This document shows positions 26,395 to 35,182 of a stretch of DNA of 64,000 nt, in pieces (within the stretch, counting starts at the first letter, position 1; each line of letters begins with the position of its first letter). Both the position numbers and the translations under genes were made by a program. Source of the stretch: Chloroflexota bacterium (GTDB lineage: Bacteria; Chloroflexota; UBA6077; FW602-bin22); the NCBI GenBank assembly GCA_004297775.1, contig SCUE01000031.1, forward strand, positions 62,001 through 126,000. Direction: 5' to 3'. The notes under the pieces were generated by a model. That model had not been told where the DNA came from and did not search any database. It saw only the letters and a list, made by a program, of their open reading frames with translations.

Positions 26395-26844
26395 CTACTG
26401 GCGGGGCGGCGGTTGCCGCAACTCGATGGTGATGCCGTCCGGATCGAGCATATACACGCCGCGGGCCCCGCTGTTTGCCTTCGATGTGATCAATTGTGGC
26501 GCTGAGTTGAACGTGACGCCGTGCCGCCGGAGGCGCTCGTACTCCGCTTCGATATCGTCGACGTCGAAACAGACATGGGCGGCGCCCGGGACGTTCGTCG
26601 GAAGCTCTCGCGGCGCGCCGACCGGTTCGAGATACTGGATCAGCTCCAGGCGCATCTCAGTCCCGGGCAGTCGAAAGAAGGCCAAACGCAATCGCAAGCC
26701 GGGATACGGAATCATGACGCGCAGATAACCGGCCTCACTGACCCAATCGTTCTGCAACTCGAGGCCGAGCAGGTCGCGATAGAAGGCAATCGAACGGTCC
26801 ATGTTGGCGATCGTGAAACAGACGTGGTGTGTGCCCGCGAACAA
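26395..26844 (-). CDS. VOC-family (glyoxalase/dioxygenase fold) protein
   Basis: This 149-residue protein is a two-module vicinal oxygen chelate protein: THHVCFTIANMDRSIAFYRDLLGLEL and AHVCFDVDDIEAEYERLRRHGV. Candidate metal ligands are a His in HHVCF, a Glu in MRLELIQY, a His in AHVCF and a Glu in GITIELRQP, so the metal site looks intact. Members include glyoxalase I, methylmalonyl-CoA epimerase and extradiol dioxygenases; the substrate here is unknown. I prefer the TTG at 26844, which has a GGGAG Shine-Dalgarno about 7 nt upstream, over the codon at 26889, which would overlap uppP. Confidence 0.8.
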   Translation of the reverse strand: MFAGTHHVCFTIANMDRSIAFYRDLLGLELQNDWVSEAGYLRVMIPYPGLRLRLAFFRLPGTEMRLELIQYLEPVGAPRELPTNVPGAAHVCFDVDDIEAEYERLRRHGVTFNSAPQLITSKANSGARGVYMLDPDGITIELRQPPPRQ

Positions 26845-26869
26845 TCCTCTTCTCCCAGGGGGTCGAGAC

Positions 26870-27688
26870 TTACATTGCGCCGGGCGCACCGGCGCGCCCG
26901 ATCTCGACGATGACGATGAGCGCCGCCAGACTGATCCGGTAGACGACGAACACGTTCATCGTCGCACGAGCGAGGAACCGCAACAGCCAACTGACGCAGA
27001 GCCAGCCCGCGATCGCGGCCGAGAGGGCGCCGGCAGTCATCAGCAGCGCGTCATCGGCCGTGAACGACGCCCCCCGCGCGTCGATGAGCTTCTTCAATCC
27101 CGCGCCGGCCACGATCGGCGTAGACATAAGAAAGGAGAATCGCGCGGCCGATGCTCGATCGATGCCACGAAACAGGCCAGCCGAGATCGTCGCGCCGGAC
27201 CGACTGACGCCCGGGACGATCGCAATCGCCTGCCCGAGGCCAATGACGATCGCGTCGGCCATCGTCACGCGATCGCGTAACTCACCACGTCGGCGTTCGG
27301 CGGCGTACATGACACCGGAGAAGAGCACGAGCATCGCCGCAATCACCAGCGGCGACCGTAGCGTCGTTTCGACACAGGAATTCAGCGCAATGCCCGCCAC
27401 AACCGCCGGTAGGCATCCGACGATGACATTGACGAACCAGGTCTGTTCACGCGCGCGCCCGGACAAGATTCCGCGGGCGAGCGATATCCAGTCGTTTCGA
27501 AAGTAGACGATAACTGCCGCGAGCGTGCCCATGTGAAGCGCAACGTCGAACGTCAGGCTGCTGAGGAGCGGCGAGTCCCAACCGACCAGCCATGGAACGA
27601 GCGCCAGGTGCGCGGTGCTGCTGATTGGCAGGAATTCGGTGATGCCCTGGACGATGCCGAGCAAGATGGCCGGCAGAATCGAAGGCAC
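26870..27688 (-). CDS. uppP: undecaprenyl-diphosphatase (UppP/BacA)
   Basis: This membrane enzyme recycles undecaprenyl diphosphate to the monophosphate carrier for cell-wall synthesis and confers bacitracin tolerance. The 272-residue protein carries both signature motifs, EFLPISSTAHL (18-28) and GVSRSGATIS, with about eight hydrophobic segments. The GTG start has a perfect TATAAT box ending 5 nt upstream, so its mRNA is probably leaderless. It leads a possible operon with the VOC and GH51-like genes on the same strand. Confidence 0.95.
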   Translation of the reverse strand: MPSILPAILLGIVQGITEFLPISSTAHLALVPWLVGWDSPLLSSLTFDVALHMGTLAAVIVYFRNDWISLARGILSGRAREQTWFVNVIVGCLPAVVAGIALNSCVETTLRSPLVIAAMLVLFSGVMYAAERRRGELRDRVTMADAIVIGLGQAIAIVPGVSRSGATISAGLFRGIDRASAARFSFLMSTPIVAGAGLKKLIDARGASFTADDALLMTAGALSAAIAGWLCVSWLLRFLARATMNVFVVYRISLAALIVIVEIGRAGAPGAM

Positions 27689-27693
27689 GGGCG

Positions 27694-27699
27694 ATTATA
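27694..27699 (-). promoter_or_regulatory. consensus -10 box, leaderless, for uppP
   Basis: A perfect TATAAT on the minus strand, 5 nt before the GTG at 27688. Confidence 0.6.
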
Positions 27700-27737
27700 G
27701 GCAGCGCCCCGCCGCCATCCGTTCATGTTGAATGGTG

Positions 27738-27743
27738 TACAGT
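27738..27743 (+). promoter_or_regulatory. -10 box for the ChW-repeat gene
   Basis: TACAGT, preceded by TG, lies 33 nt upstream of the ATG at 27777. The transcript would have a short leader containing the CGGAG Shine-Dalgarno. Confidence 0.35.
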
Positions 27744-27776
27744 GCGCGCCATCGCACATCACCTTCGGAGATTGGA

Positions 27777-28778
27777 ATGCGCTTAGCATTCGTTGCCTCT
27801 CTCGTAGGGATCCTCCTGTTTGCACTTGATGCCTTGGGCGCCGACGCGCAGGCGGCGCGCCGACTGTATTTCCCGATGATCACGCGCGATTCGACGCCGA
27901 CGCCGGTACCGACGCCGACGCCCTCGGTCGTGCGGATTCGCTATCAGGCGCACGTCCAGGACGAGGGCTGGAAGGACTGGCAGGAGAACAACAACATCGC
28001 GGGCACGGAAGACGACGGGAAGCGCCTCGAGGCGTTCCGAATCGAGCCGCTGACCGGTCCCTCTGGCATCACGGTCCGCTATCGCGCCCACGTCGGTGGA
28101 ATCGGCTGGCAGGATTGGAAGCGCAACGGCGAGATCGCCGGGACGGTCGGCGAGCAGCGCACGATCGAGGCGATCCAGATCGTCCTCGACAACTCGTCCG
28201 GCAGCAACTACCTGTCGTATGAGGTGCGTAGCGAGGGCTGGGGATGGCTTGGCGCCGTGCGGGACTCGTGGTTCGCCGGGACGACTGGCCAGGCGCGCAA
28301 GGTCACGGCGTTTCGCGCGTACATTCGCACAGACCGGCATGAACCCGCCCGCGTGAAGATCGCGTACAACGTCTACGTTCAGGATCGCGGCTACCTCGGC
28401 TGGAAGCGAAACGGCGAGGAGAACGGCACCACCGGCGAGACCCTGCGTCTCGAGGCGGTGAAGGTGCTCCTCTACAACCGGCCGGAGAGTATGGACCTCG
28501 AAGTGCGGTCGAACGTCGAGGGTGAGTGGCAGGTCTGGCTCGGCAATGGCGCCGAATCGGGCACGACAGCCCAATCGAAGCGCATCGTCGCACTCGAGAT
28601 GCGTCTTGTGAACCCGTACAACGGCACCGTTCTCTCGTATGGTGGGCATTTCCAGGATCGCGGCTGGTTGGAGTACGCGTCGGACAATCCCTCGCGGAAT
28701 AACCCGATCCTGGGGAATCCGAGCGACATGCTGCGCCTCGAATCGCTGCGGGCCGGTCTTGGTAACGCGATCGACTAG
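27777..28778 (+). CDS. secreted ChW-repeat protein
   Basis: A 333-residue exported protein: signal peptide (MRLAFVASLVGILLFALDALGADAQA), a short TPTPVPTPTP linker, then six repeats of the Clostridial hydrophobic W (ChW) type, each about 45 residues. A typical one reads HVQDRGYLGWKRNGEENGTT followed by a LRLEAVKV strand. ChW repeats form beta-trefoil-like surface modules thought to bind carbohydrate or other surface ligands. The third and sixth repeats are degenerate. The ATG has a GGAG Shine-Dalgarno 6 nt upstream. It is divergent from uppP. A surface-binding role is inferred. Confidence 0.85.
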   Translation: MRLAFVASLVGILLFALDALGADAQAARRLYFPMITRDSTPTPVPTPTPSVVRIRYQAHVQDEGWKDWQENNNIAGTEDDGKRLEAFRIEPLTGPSGITVRYRAHVGGIGWQDWKRNGEIAGTVGEQRTIEAIQIVLDNSSGSNYLSYEVRSEGWGWLGAVRDSWFAGTTGQARKVTAFRAYIRTDRHEPARVKIAYNVYVQDRGYLGWKRNGEENGTTGETLRLEAVKVLLYNRPESMDLEVRSNVEGEWQVWLGNGAESGTTAQSKRIVALEMRLVNPYNGTVLSYGGHFQDRGWLEYASDNPSRNNPILGNPSDMLRLESLRAGLGNAID

Positions 28779-28825
28779 GCGTCATCTCTAGCGACTCGCT
28801 AACGGGGAGCGTCAGCGTCGGACCG

Positions 28826-28831
28826 TAGAAT
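28826..28831 (+). promoter_or_regulatory. -10 box, leaderless, for the 703-aa membrane protein
   Basis: TAGAAT ends 6 nt before the ATG at 28838. Confidence 0.5.
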
Positions 28832-28837
28832 CGGACG

Positions 28838-30949
28838 ATGATCGCGGAGCGGCCGTCCGTTCCGGCCGATGGCGCATCGAGCCCGTCCGCAATCGTGGTA
28901 GGGCCAGCCACCGAGTCGAATGCCCCGCGGTCTCCCTCATTGCGGGGATCCGGACGATTGCCAGTCCTGGCAATCAGCCGTCAGCAGCTCATCGAGCAAC
29001 TCATCGGATTGGCCCTACTCGTCGCGACGGCAGTGCCGTTCGCGCTGGCGCGATCGGGCGGATTCACGGCTGGTCTCGATGGTCTGGCTGCCGCGGCCAG
29101 TTGGGACGCCATCGTCCGCGTGCTGGCCGCGCCGACGCACCTGTTCCTTCCCCGGCCGATCGACGGTCTCCCCGAGAGTCCGCTCTGGACACTGGCGCTC
29201 TTCGCGCTGAATGGAGCGGTCGGCTGGACAGGCCTATCGTTGGCGCTGATCGCGCGCATCGCCGGGTTGATCGCGTTTGCGGTCGGTTTCGCCGATCTCG
29301 CGCGAGTCGGAATCAGACTCGGCCTGTCGCGTCTGGCAGTGGCAGTGACTCTCGGCATCGTCCTCGTCGACCCGTGGACTGCCTTCAGTCGCATCGCCGG
29401 ATCATCGGCCGGACTCGTCTTCGCGATCACCGCGGCGAGCGTCTTCGCGCTCCTCGAACGGCGCGATCGGCATCTTCGATGGCTGTTGGCCGCGCTCGCG
29501 TTTGCGCGCGTCGATGGCGGCGTCGGAGTCCTGGCCTTTGGCGCCGTCTTCCTCGCTGACCGGCTCTGGACGCATGGCCAACCGAAGCCGTCGGCATTGG
29601 CGCCAATCGCCGAGACCATGAATGTCGTCGGCCCAGCCCTGTTCCTCGTCGTCGCGATGGCGATCTGGGAGAGCCTCGGCGAACGCTTCCCGATTCCTCG
29701 CGATTGGTTGCCCGGCGGCAGTGACATCGACGCGGCGATGACCTGGTTTCGCGCGCTCGGATGGTTATTCATTCTCTTCGTCGTCGCTGGACTCGCGTTG
29801 GTCGCGATTCAGGCGCCGCGCCGGCTCGGCCCGCGGGCGTTCATCGTGCCGCTCATCGTGCCGCTGGCCGTGATCTGGCTCGGTCAACGCGTCCACACGA
29901 TGAGTTGGGCGCCGGATGGCCTTCTGGAGTCGGAGGGCGCGCTGGTCGTGCCGTTTCTGTCACTCGTCGCGGCCCTCCTCGTGCGAGACGCGACTAACCT
30001 TGGCGCCGCGTATGTGCGGCGACGCACGCTCGATCCGCGAGCCGGCCTCGTTGCCACTGCCGGAATCGCGATGATCTTGGCCGCTCCCTGGTTGGTCGGA
30101 TCGTATCGTCTCTGGCTCATCCTGCCGGAGACGTATGCCAGCGCGGCTCGGGACATTGCCGAGGGCGCGCGGGCGTCCGGCACCTGGATGGCGACACGTG
30201 TGCCGGCTCGGGCGACTATTGCAATCCTGCCGGGAGGCGAGCCGGCGGCGGCACTACTCCGGACCGAGCCGCTGCGCATTGCGGTGCGCGCACCAAACGC
30301 CATGATCGAGGAAGTTCTCGCTACCGCCGCGGTCGACTATGTGATCGCGCCACCGTCGGCTCCGATCGCCCAATCGCCACGGCTGCGCGCGATCGCGCGA
30401 ACCGAGGGATCGCGGCCAGACGGCAGCTATTTCGAAGGCGTGACGGTGTACGCGTTCCAGAGCAACGCCACGGAGGGTCCCGTCGATTCGCCGGTCATCG
30501 TGCGCGTCGGAGAGTACGCGCTCTTCGATCATCTCGATGTCGGCGACCCGGCCAGCGAAGTCGCTCACTTCTATGCGTCGACGAGCACGAAACAGCCCGA
30601 GGAATTCAGTATCACGACGCCGACCGGCTGGATTCGCGACGACGGCCGCGTCCACGAGTTCGGCCGCGGCGCCGAGTCGTTCTTCCTGAGACTACCAATC
30701 GGTCGCGATGTCATCTTTGTGATCCGATATCTGTCCGATGCCACGATCACGGCTCGGTTGGACATCGAGCAGGAGTCACTCGAAGTGCCGTTCGAACGCT
30801 GCTTCCTGCAAACGTGTGAACTGGCGCTATTCGTGCCCGCGCGAGCGATCGTGTCCGAGTCGACGCGCGCGCGTCTTGTTATTCCCCCGTTGCGAGGAGG
30901 AAAGGGCACAGTCACGATCCTGCGTTACTGGACCTACGGCCGCCCTTAG
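28838..30949 (+). CDS. large multi-spanning membrane protein, GT-C-like
   Basis: The 703-residue protein has a Ser/Pro-rich cytoplasmic N-terminus (1-45), about ten to twelve hydrophobic segments (about 50-430) and an extracytoplasmic C-terminal part of about 260 residues with a predicted beta-sandwich ending ILRYWTYGRP. The layout resembles GT-C glycosyltransferases using lipid-linked sugars, but the usual DE/DD loop motif is not clear, so I do not assign activity. It shares overall architecture with the convergent neighbour at 30961-33114: similar length and a similar C-terminal module (YLDVGNDLSEKAHAY there, HLDVGDPASEVAHFY here), so the two are likely distant paralogs. Confidence 0.75.
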   Translation: MIAERPSVPADGASSPSAIVVGPATESNAPRSPSLRGSGRLPVLAISRQQLIEQLIGLALLVATAVPFALARSGGFTAGLDGLAAAASWDAIVRVLAAPTHLFLPRPIDGLPESPLWTLALFALNGAVGWTGLSLALIARIAGLIAFAVGFADLARVGIRLGLSRLAVAVTLGIVLVDPWTAFSRIAGSSAGLVFAITAASVFALLERRDRHLRWLLAALAFARVDGGVGVLAFGAVFLADRLWTHGQPKPSALAPIAETMNVVGPALFLVVAMAIWESLGERFPIPRDWLPGGSDIDAAMTWFRALGWLFILFVVAGLALVAIQAPRRLGPRAFIVPLIVPLAVIWLGQRVHTMSWAPDGLLESEGALVVPFLSLVAALLVRDATNLGAAYVRRRTLDPRAGLVATAGIAMILAAPWLVGSYRLWLILPETYASAARDIAEGARASGTWMATRVPARATIAILPGGEPAAALLRTEPLRIAVRAPNAMIEEVLATAAVDYVIAPPSAPIAQSPRLRAIARTEGSRPDGSYFEGVTVYAFQSNATEGPVDSPVIVRVGEYALFDHLDVGDPASEVAHFYASTSTKQPEEFSITTPTGWIRDDGRVHEFGRGAESFFLRLPIGRDVIFVIRYLSDATITARLDIEQESLEVPFERCFLQTCELALFVPARAIVSESTRARLVIPPLRGGKGTVTILRYWTYGRP

Positions 30950-30960
30950 GTCGGTCGAGA

Positions 30961-33114
30961 CTACTCGTCCACGAATGCCCAGTACGCTCGTGATGCCGCG
31001 GACGCGCCGCTGCCGACGATCTCCAGGCGGACACGGACTCGATCGCGCCGGATCAGCGCGCCGGGGATTCGGACCGTATCTTCATTGACGACGTGGTCCC
31101 CGAGCCGGGGCTGCCACTCGCCAAGCGCCTGTCCGTCGAGCGACATCAAGAACGTGGCGCGCGTGCCGTCGAAGCGGCGGGCAAGGATGAGATCGCGACC
31201 CGGGACGGCCGCGATCTCGAACGTCTCGAAGCCCTGGAATCCGCGCGCCTCATCGTCCACCGACACCGCCCGGCTCAATCGGCGCGCGCCGCGTGAGACG
31301 CCGCCGTCGGTGCCGACCGCGTAGGCATGCGCCTTCTCGGACAGGTCGTTCCCCACGTCCAGATAGTCGAGTCGCCGCAGGCGGTCGGTTGGGAACGCGC
31401 CCGGCACATCCTTCGTCGCGAGTCGGGTTGGCTCGACACGAAAGAGGCCGACGCCCGGGCCGCCGAGCCACGGTGGCGCGGCGAACTCCTTCATCAACGT
31501 TGCGGCTGGCCACGAGGTGTAGGACGGAGCCATCGGCAGCGCGGCGTACTCGGCTCGGGCCGCGCTCATCGACTCGAGTGGCTGGCGATACGAGAGCGCC
31601 CGCGTATGGAGCCCTCGCCCGTCGGCGACCGGATTGCGGCTGACATAGCGGAGCGTGCCCGGCTCGATCGCGGCGATCAACGCGTCGGGAGGAAGCGCGT
31701 CGCGCGCGTAGAGGGCCAGCGTGAAATACGTGTCGGCCAGACGACGAGTCGATACGAGGTAATCGCTGGAAAGCCGATCCCAGGTCGATCCGAGGGCAAG
31801 GGTCGGCGGAAATGCGATCGCGACCGCGGTGAAGACGGCGATGCCGCGTGCCGCGGCCTTCGTATCGTAGCTTGCGTTTCGATTGAGACGCTGACACCCG
31901 CGCCAGAGGCCCATTGCGCCGTAGGCCACGATGATCGCGAAGAACGGCACGAGCGCGTCGAGAATCCGCCGCCGCTCGAAGCCCCACGGCGCGCGCGCGT
32001 CGCTGAGGAGGAAGGCAGCCGCCAGGGTGACGGTCAGGGGATAGGTCACGATCAGTGAACCGCGCCACCCGGTATCACGAATGATCGTGAGGATTCCGAT
32101 GACGACGAGCGGCACGCCGATGAGAGCGGCGTATCCGGTCAGAAACCAAACATGCGATGCAAAGTATCCTTGCCATACCGCCGAGATCGAGACCTCCGGC
32201 GCAGCCTGCCAGAGAAGCGCGGCCAGGTACGCCGCGCGCGGCATCATTCCATCGTCGCCGGTGCCGTCGATGTATCCCCACGCCAGGAAGGCGAGTGGCG
32301 CCGCGAACACGGCCACCGCGATGCTCAGGGCCATTCGCGGAGTCGGTCGCGAGAAGCTCATCGATCGAAGCCGCGTCATGGACGGGACCGCCACGGCGAC
32401 GGCCGCCGCGGCCGCGAGCGCGACCGCTTCGAATCGGGTCAAAATGGATAGGGCCAGGATGGCGGCCGCGATGACGAGTCGCCGATCGAGAAACGCGATC
32501 AGGAATGCCAGAGTAAGGAAGGCGAACAGGCTCGCCTCGATGCCCGAGGCTCCGGCGAACGCGAACGTCGGATCCAGCGCGACGAGCATGCCGACCGCGA
32601 GTGCGACGGCCGGAGAGCCAGTTAGCTTGCGGGTGGCGATCAGTGAGAGGACGGCCGCGCCAGCGGCCGCCGCGATCCCGACACCCTTTGCCAAGGCGAC
32701 GACGCTGACACCGACGGCGCCAAGAGTCTTGATGAGCAGCGCGAGTAGACCGATCCAGAGTGCGCTACTGATGCTGGCCTCGGCCGGCCCGGGGTTGAAC
32801 GCCAGGCGCGCCTCGCTTGCCAGAGAGCGCGCATAGACGAGTCGGACCCACGCCTCATCCAGGGGGAATCCAGTCAGGCCCGTCGTCGAGCCAGCCACTC
32901 CACGCGACATAACGACCAAGGCCGACCCGATCGCAACGAGGGCGACCAGGACGTAGGCGCGGCGATCGGTGAGCCACGCAGGGACGGACGGTGAGATCTC
33001 TTCGTGGAGAGCGAAGTCGCCCGAGAGCCCATTCCGATAGACCTTCCGGCCGCACTGGCGACAGAAACTCGGCGCGCCGTCGTAGTGCCACCGGCAGTGC
33101 GCGCAATACGGCAT
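30961..33114 (-). CDS. zinc-ribbon membrane protein, GT-C-like
   Basis: This 717-residue protein starts with a small zinc ribbon (CAHC...CRQC, C4, C7, C18, C21), then a cytoplasmic linker, about eleven hydrophobic segments (about 52-430) and a large extracytoplasmic C-terminal part with a beta-sandwich that includes YLDVGNDLSEKAHAYA. The FPLDEAWVRLVYARSLA segment in the first loop is similar to the acidic loop of lipid-sugar-dependent glycosyltransferases. It follows, 11 bp downstream, a zinc-ribbon coiled-coil gene, so the two are an operon and both begin with the same kind of ribbon. It is convergent with the likely paralog at 28838-30949. Confidence 0.75.
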   Translation of the reverse strand: MPYCAHCRWHYDGAPSFCRQCGRKVYRNGLSGDFALHEEISPSVPAWLTDRRAYVLVALVAIGSALVVMSRGVAGSTTGLTGFPLDEAWVRLVYARSLASEARLAFNPGPAEASISSALWIGLLALLIKTLGAVGVSVVALAKGVGIAAAAGAAVLSLIATRKLTGSPAVALAVGMLVALDPTFAFAGASGIEASLFAFLTLAFLIAFLDRRLVIAAAILALSILTRFEAVALAAAAAVAVAVPSMTRLRSMSFSRPTPRMALSIAVAVFAAPLAFLAWGYIDGTGDDGMMPRAAYLAALLWQAAPEVSISAVWQGYFASHVWFLTGYAALIGVPLVVIGILTIIRDTGWRGSLIVTYPLTVTLAAAFLLSDARAPWGFERRRILDALVPFFAIIVAYGAMGLWRGCQRLNRNASYDTKAAARGIAVFTAVAIAFPPTLALGSTWDRLSSDYLVSTRRLADTYFTLALYARDALPPDALIAAIEPGTLRYVSRNPVADGRGLHTRALSYRQPLESMSAARAEYAALPMAPSYTSWPAATLMKEFAAPPWLGGPGVGLFRVEPTRLATKDVPGAFPTDRLRRLDYLDVGNDLSEKAHAYAVGTDGGVSRGARRLSRAVSVDDEARGFQGFETFEIAAVPGRDLILARRFDGTRATFLMSLDGQALGEWQPRLGDHVVNEDTVRIPGALIRRDRVRVRLEIVGSGASAASRAYWAFVDE

Positions 33115-33125
33115 TGCAGTCGACC

Positions 33126-34853
33126 CTAAGCGACCGCGAACTCCAGAACCCCGTCCCGCGGCGCGCCAACATAATTCAGCTCTGGGCCCGGTAGGCTAAG
33201 GAGCGGATCGATGAGATCCACGCCGGCCGCGTGACGCAAGCGAATCACGAGCGTGCCGTTGTCATCTTTGGCGGGTTCTTCGAGTGCGACGCCGTCGATC
33301 ATCTCGATTGCGAACTCGATGGCGGCCCGGTCATCGGCCGCGATGCCGCCGATGCGGATCTCCGACACAGTCGTATCATCGGGCGCCATCGCGGTTGGGG
33401 GAGTCGGCGTGGATACTTGTGCCGCCGTCCGCAACGTCGTAGACGGCGGACTTGTGGTTCCCCCACCCTGACGAGCGGCGACGCCGCTCAGATTGAGGAG
33501 ACCCTCGATGTTCTTGCGCATCGCCTCGAGTTGACCGCCAAGCTGTTCGATTTCGCCGAGCAGTTGCGAGCGCTGCGTCTCGGTGTCCTGGAACATCTGC
33601 TGGCGTCGGTTGCTGGCCGACTGACGTTCGCGCTCGAGTTCGTTCAGGGAACGGCGCAGTTCGCCGCGTTCGACCTGAAGACCGTGGTTCTCGCGTCGTA
33701 GCGATTCAACTTCGTCCAGAAGTCGCTTCCGTTCGAGCGAAATCCGTCGAATTTCGCCGTTCGCTTCGTCTTCCACCCGCTGTCGGGTTTCCATCGCGGC
33801 ACGCAGCGCGTCGACAACCGCGGCCCGAATCGACCGCTCGATCGCGTCATAGACGTTCGGTCGACCGCGGATCCAGCCGCCTTCGATCTCCAGGAGGACC
33901 GCGTCGGTCGCGGCGTCGCCCAAGCTCGGCCAGGCGCTTGCGATCGGCTCGCGCGCGGGGACCGCCGCCTCGGCGACGGGCATCGAAGGCGGAAATGTCG
34001 GGCCGCCAAGCCCGGAGAACGGCGATTCCATCGTACCCGCGGACGGATCATCGTCGAGGCTGGCGAGATCGTCCGGCAGGTCCGGCAGATCGTCCAGGGA
34101 GTCCACCGGCTCCGGTTCGTCCGTATCCAGTTCGACAGCCTCGATCACGCGCAATGCCGCGTCGTCGGAGTCCGCGGCCGCCGGTGGAGTATTCGCCGCG
34201 GCAGGTTCGTCCTTGAAGTCGAAGTCCAGATCATCCAGCCCGAGGTCATCTTCGGCGTCCGCACCACCGAGCACGGCCACGTTGGTCTCTGGTGCATCGA
34301 TCCCGAGATACGCGTTCAGCGCCTCGGTTCCGCGATGGAAATGGTCATTCGCTTCGACGATCTCGCCCTGCGCGGCGTCGACCGGTGCGCCGCTCTGACC
34401 TGCCGAGAGCGCTTCGATGAGCGCGACGAATCCGTGAACCAGCTTCTCCGTCCCGACGACGAAGTCGCGGTGCGGCTCGGCGAGTTCCTCCGGTGGAATC
34501 AGGTCGCGAAGGTGCCGCAATGCCTCGTTCAGCTCATCGCGAATCGACGACGCGATTGTGTTATCCCAAGAGAGATCGTCGAGATCCTGCAGCGCGCCCG
34601 ATTGGGCCGCGATCGCGGCGCGCACGTCTTGAATCTGCTCCAGGTAGTCTGGGGTTGGCTCGATGGCGTGCGAATGGGTCGCCGTATCGCCGAATGTTGG
34701 CGTGGCCGCTATCCCCTCGACATCGGCGTCAAGTGACGCCAGAAGATCGTCGAGGTCTTCATCGAGCGGTGGCGCCGAGATTGTCTGGCCACAGCTTGGG
34801 CATACCTTCGCGCTGTCATCGTGTCGCGCGCCGCACTCTGTGCAAAATGGCAT
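33126..34853 (-). CDS. zinc-ribbon, acidic-linker, coiled-coil protein
   Basis: The 575-residue soluble protein begins with a zinc ribbon (CTEC...CPSC, C4, C7, C18, C21), followed by an acidic low-complexity region with helical blocks (about 25-340), a long coiled coil (about 345-450: many E, R, L, with SLERKRLLDEVESLRREN) and a C-terminal globular domain of about 90 residues starting VSEIRIGGIAADDRAAIEF. The C-terminal part has no recognised family. It probably acts as a scaffold with the membrane protein encoded 11 bp downstream, whose N-terminal ribbon is similar. The function is unknown. Confidence 0.75.
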   Translation of the reverse strand: MPFCTECGARHDDSAKVCPSCGQTISAPPLDEDLDDLLASLDADVEGIAATPTFGDTATHSHAIEPTPDYLEQIQDVRAAIAAQSGALQDLDDLSWDNTIASSIRDELNEALRHLRDLIPPEELAEPHRDFVVGTEKLVHGFVALIEALSAGQSGAPVDAAQGEIVEANDHFHRGTEALNAYLGIDAPETNVAVLGGADAEDDLGLDDLDFDFKDEPAAANTPPAAADSDDAALRVIEAVELDTDEPEPVDSLDDLPDLPDDLASLDDDPSAGTMESPFSGLGGPTFPPSMPVAEAAVPAREPIASAWPSLGDAATDAVLLEIEGGWIRGRPNVYDAIERSIRAAVVDALRAAMETRQRVEDEANGEIRRISLERKRLLDEVESLRRENHGLQVERGELRRSLNELERERQSASNRRQQMFQDTETQRSQLLGEIEQLGGQLEAMRKNIEGLLNLSGVAARQGGGTTSPPSTTLRTAAQVSTPTPPTAMAPDDTTVSEIRIGGIAADDRAAIEFAIEMIDGVALEEPAKDDNGTLVIRLRHAAGVDLIDPLLSLPGPELNYVGAPRDGVLEFAVA

Positions 34854-34900
34854 GGCGCTATGATGGTCGGCGCTCGATCACGCTTCTATAGGTCTGTCCC

Positions 34901-35176
34901 CTAACCCCCAGAGACAGCCGGGATTATCGACAGCTCATCGCCATCCTTAAGCGCAGTGTCGATGCCTTGTGCATAACGAATATCTTCGCCGTTGACGTAA
35001 AAGTTCATGAAGCGGCGAAGCGATCCATCTTCTTCACAGAGCCGATCGCGCAGGCCGGGATATTGGCGTTCCAGATCGCCAATCAGATCGACGAGCGTCG
35101 TACCATCGGCTCGCACGTCCTTGGCTCCGCCGACGGACTTCCGCAGGGGTGTCGGTACACGCACGGTCACACTCAT
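34901..35176 (-). CDS. MoaD/ThiS-family ubiquitin-like sulfur carrier
   Basis: This 91-residue beta-grasp protein ends in the diglycine needed for adenylation and thiocarboxylation (PAVSGG). The pattern SVTVRVPTPLRKSVGG...VDLIGDLERQYPGL...FYVNGEDIRY...DGDELSIIPAVSGG is typical of MoaD/CysO-type carriers. It starts 6 bp after the threonine synthase stop codon, so the two are co-translated. Such carriers supply sulfur for molybdopterin, thiamine or, with O-phosphoserine sulfhydrylase, cysteine. No E1-like activating gene is visible nearby. Confidence 0.9.
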   Translation of the reverse strand: MSVTVRVPTPLRKSVGGAKDVRADGTTLVDLIGDLERQYPGLRDRLCEEDGSLRRFMNFYVNGEDIRYAQGIDTALKDGDELSIIPAVSGG

Positions 35177-35182
35177 ACTCGG

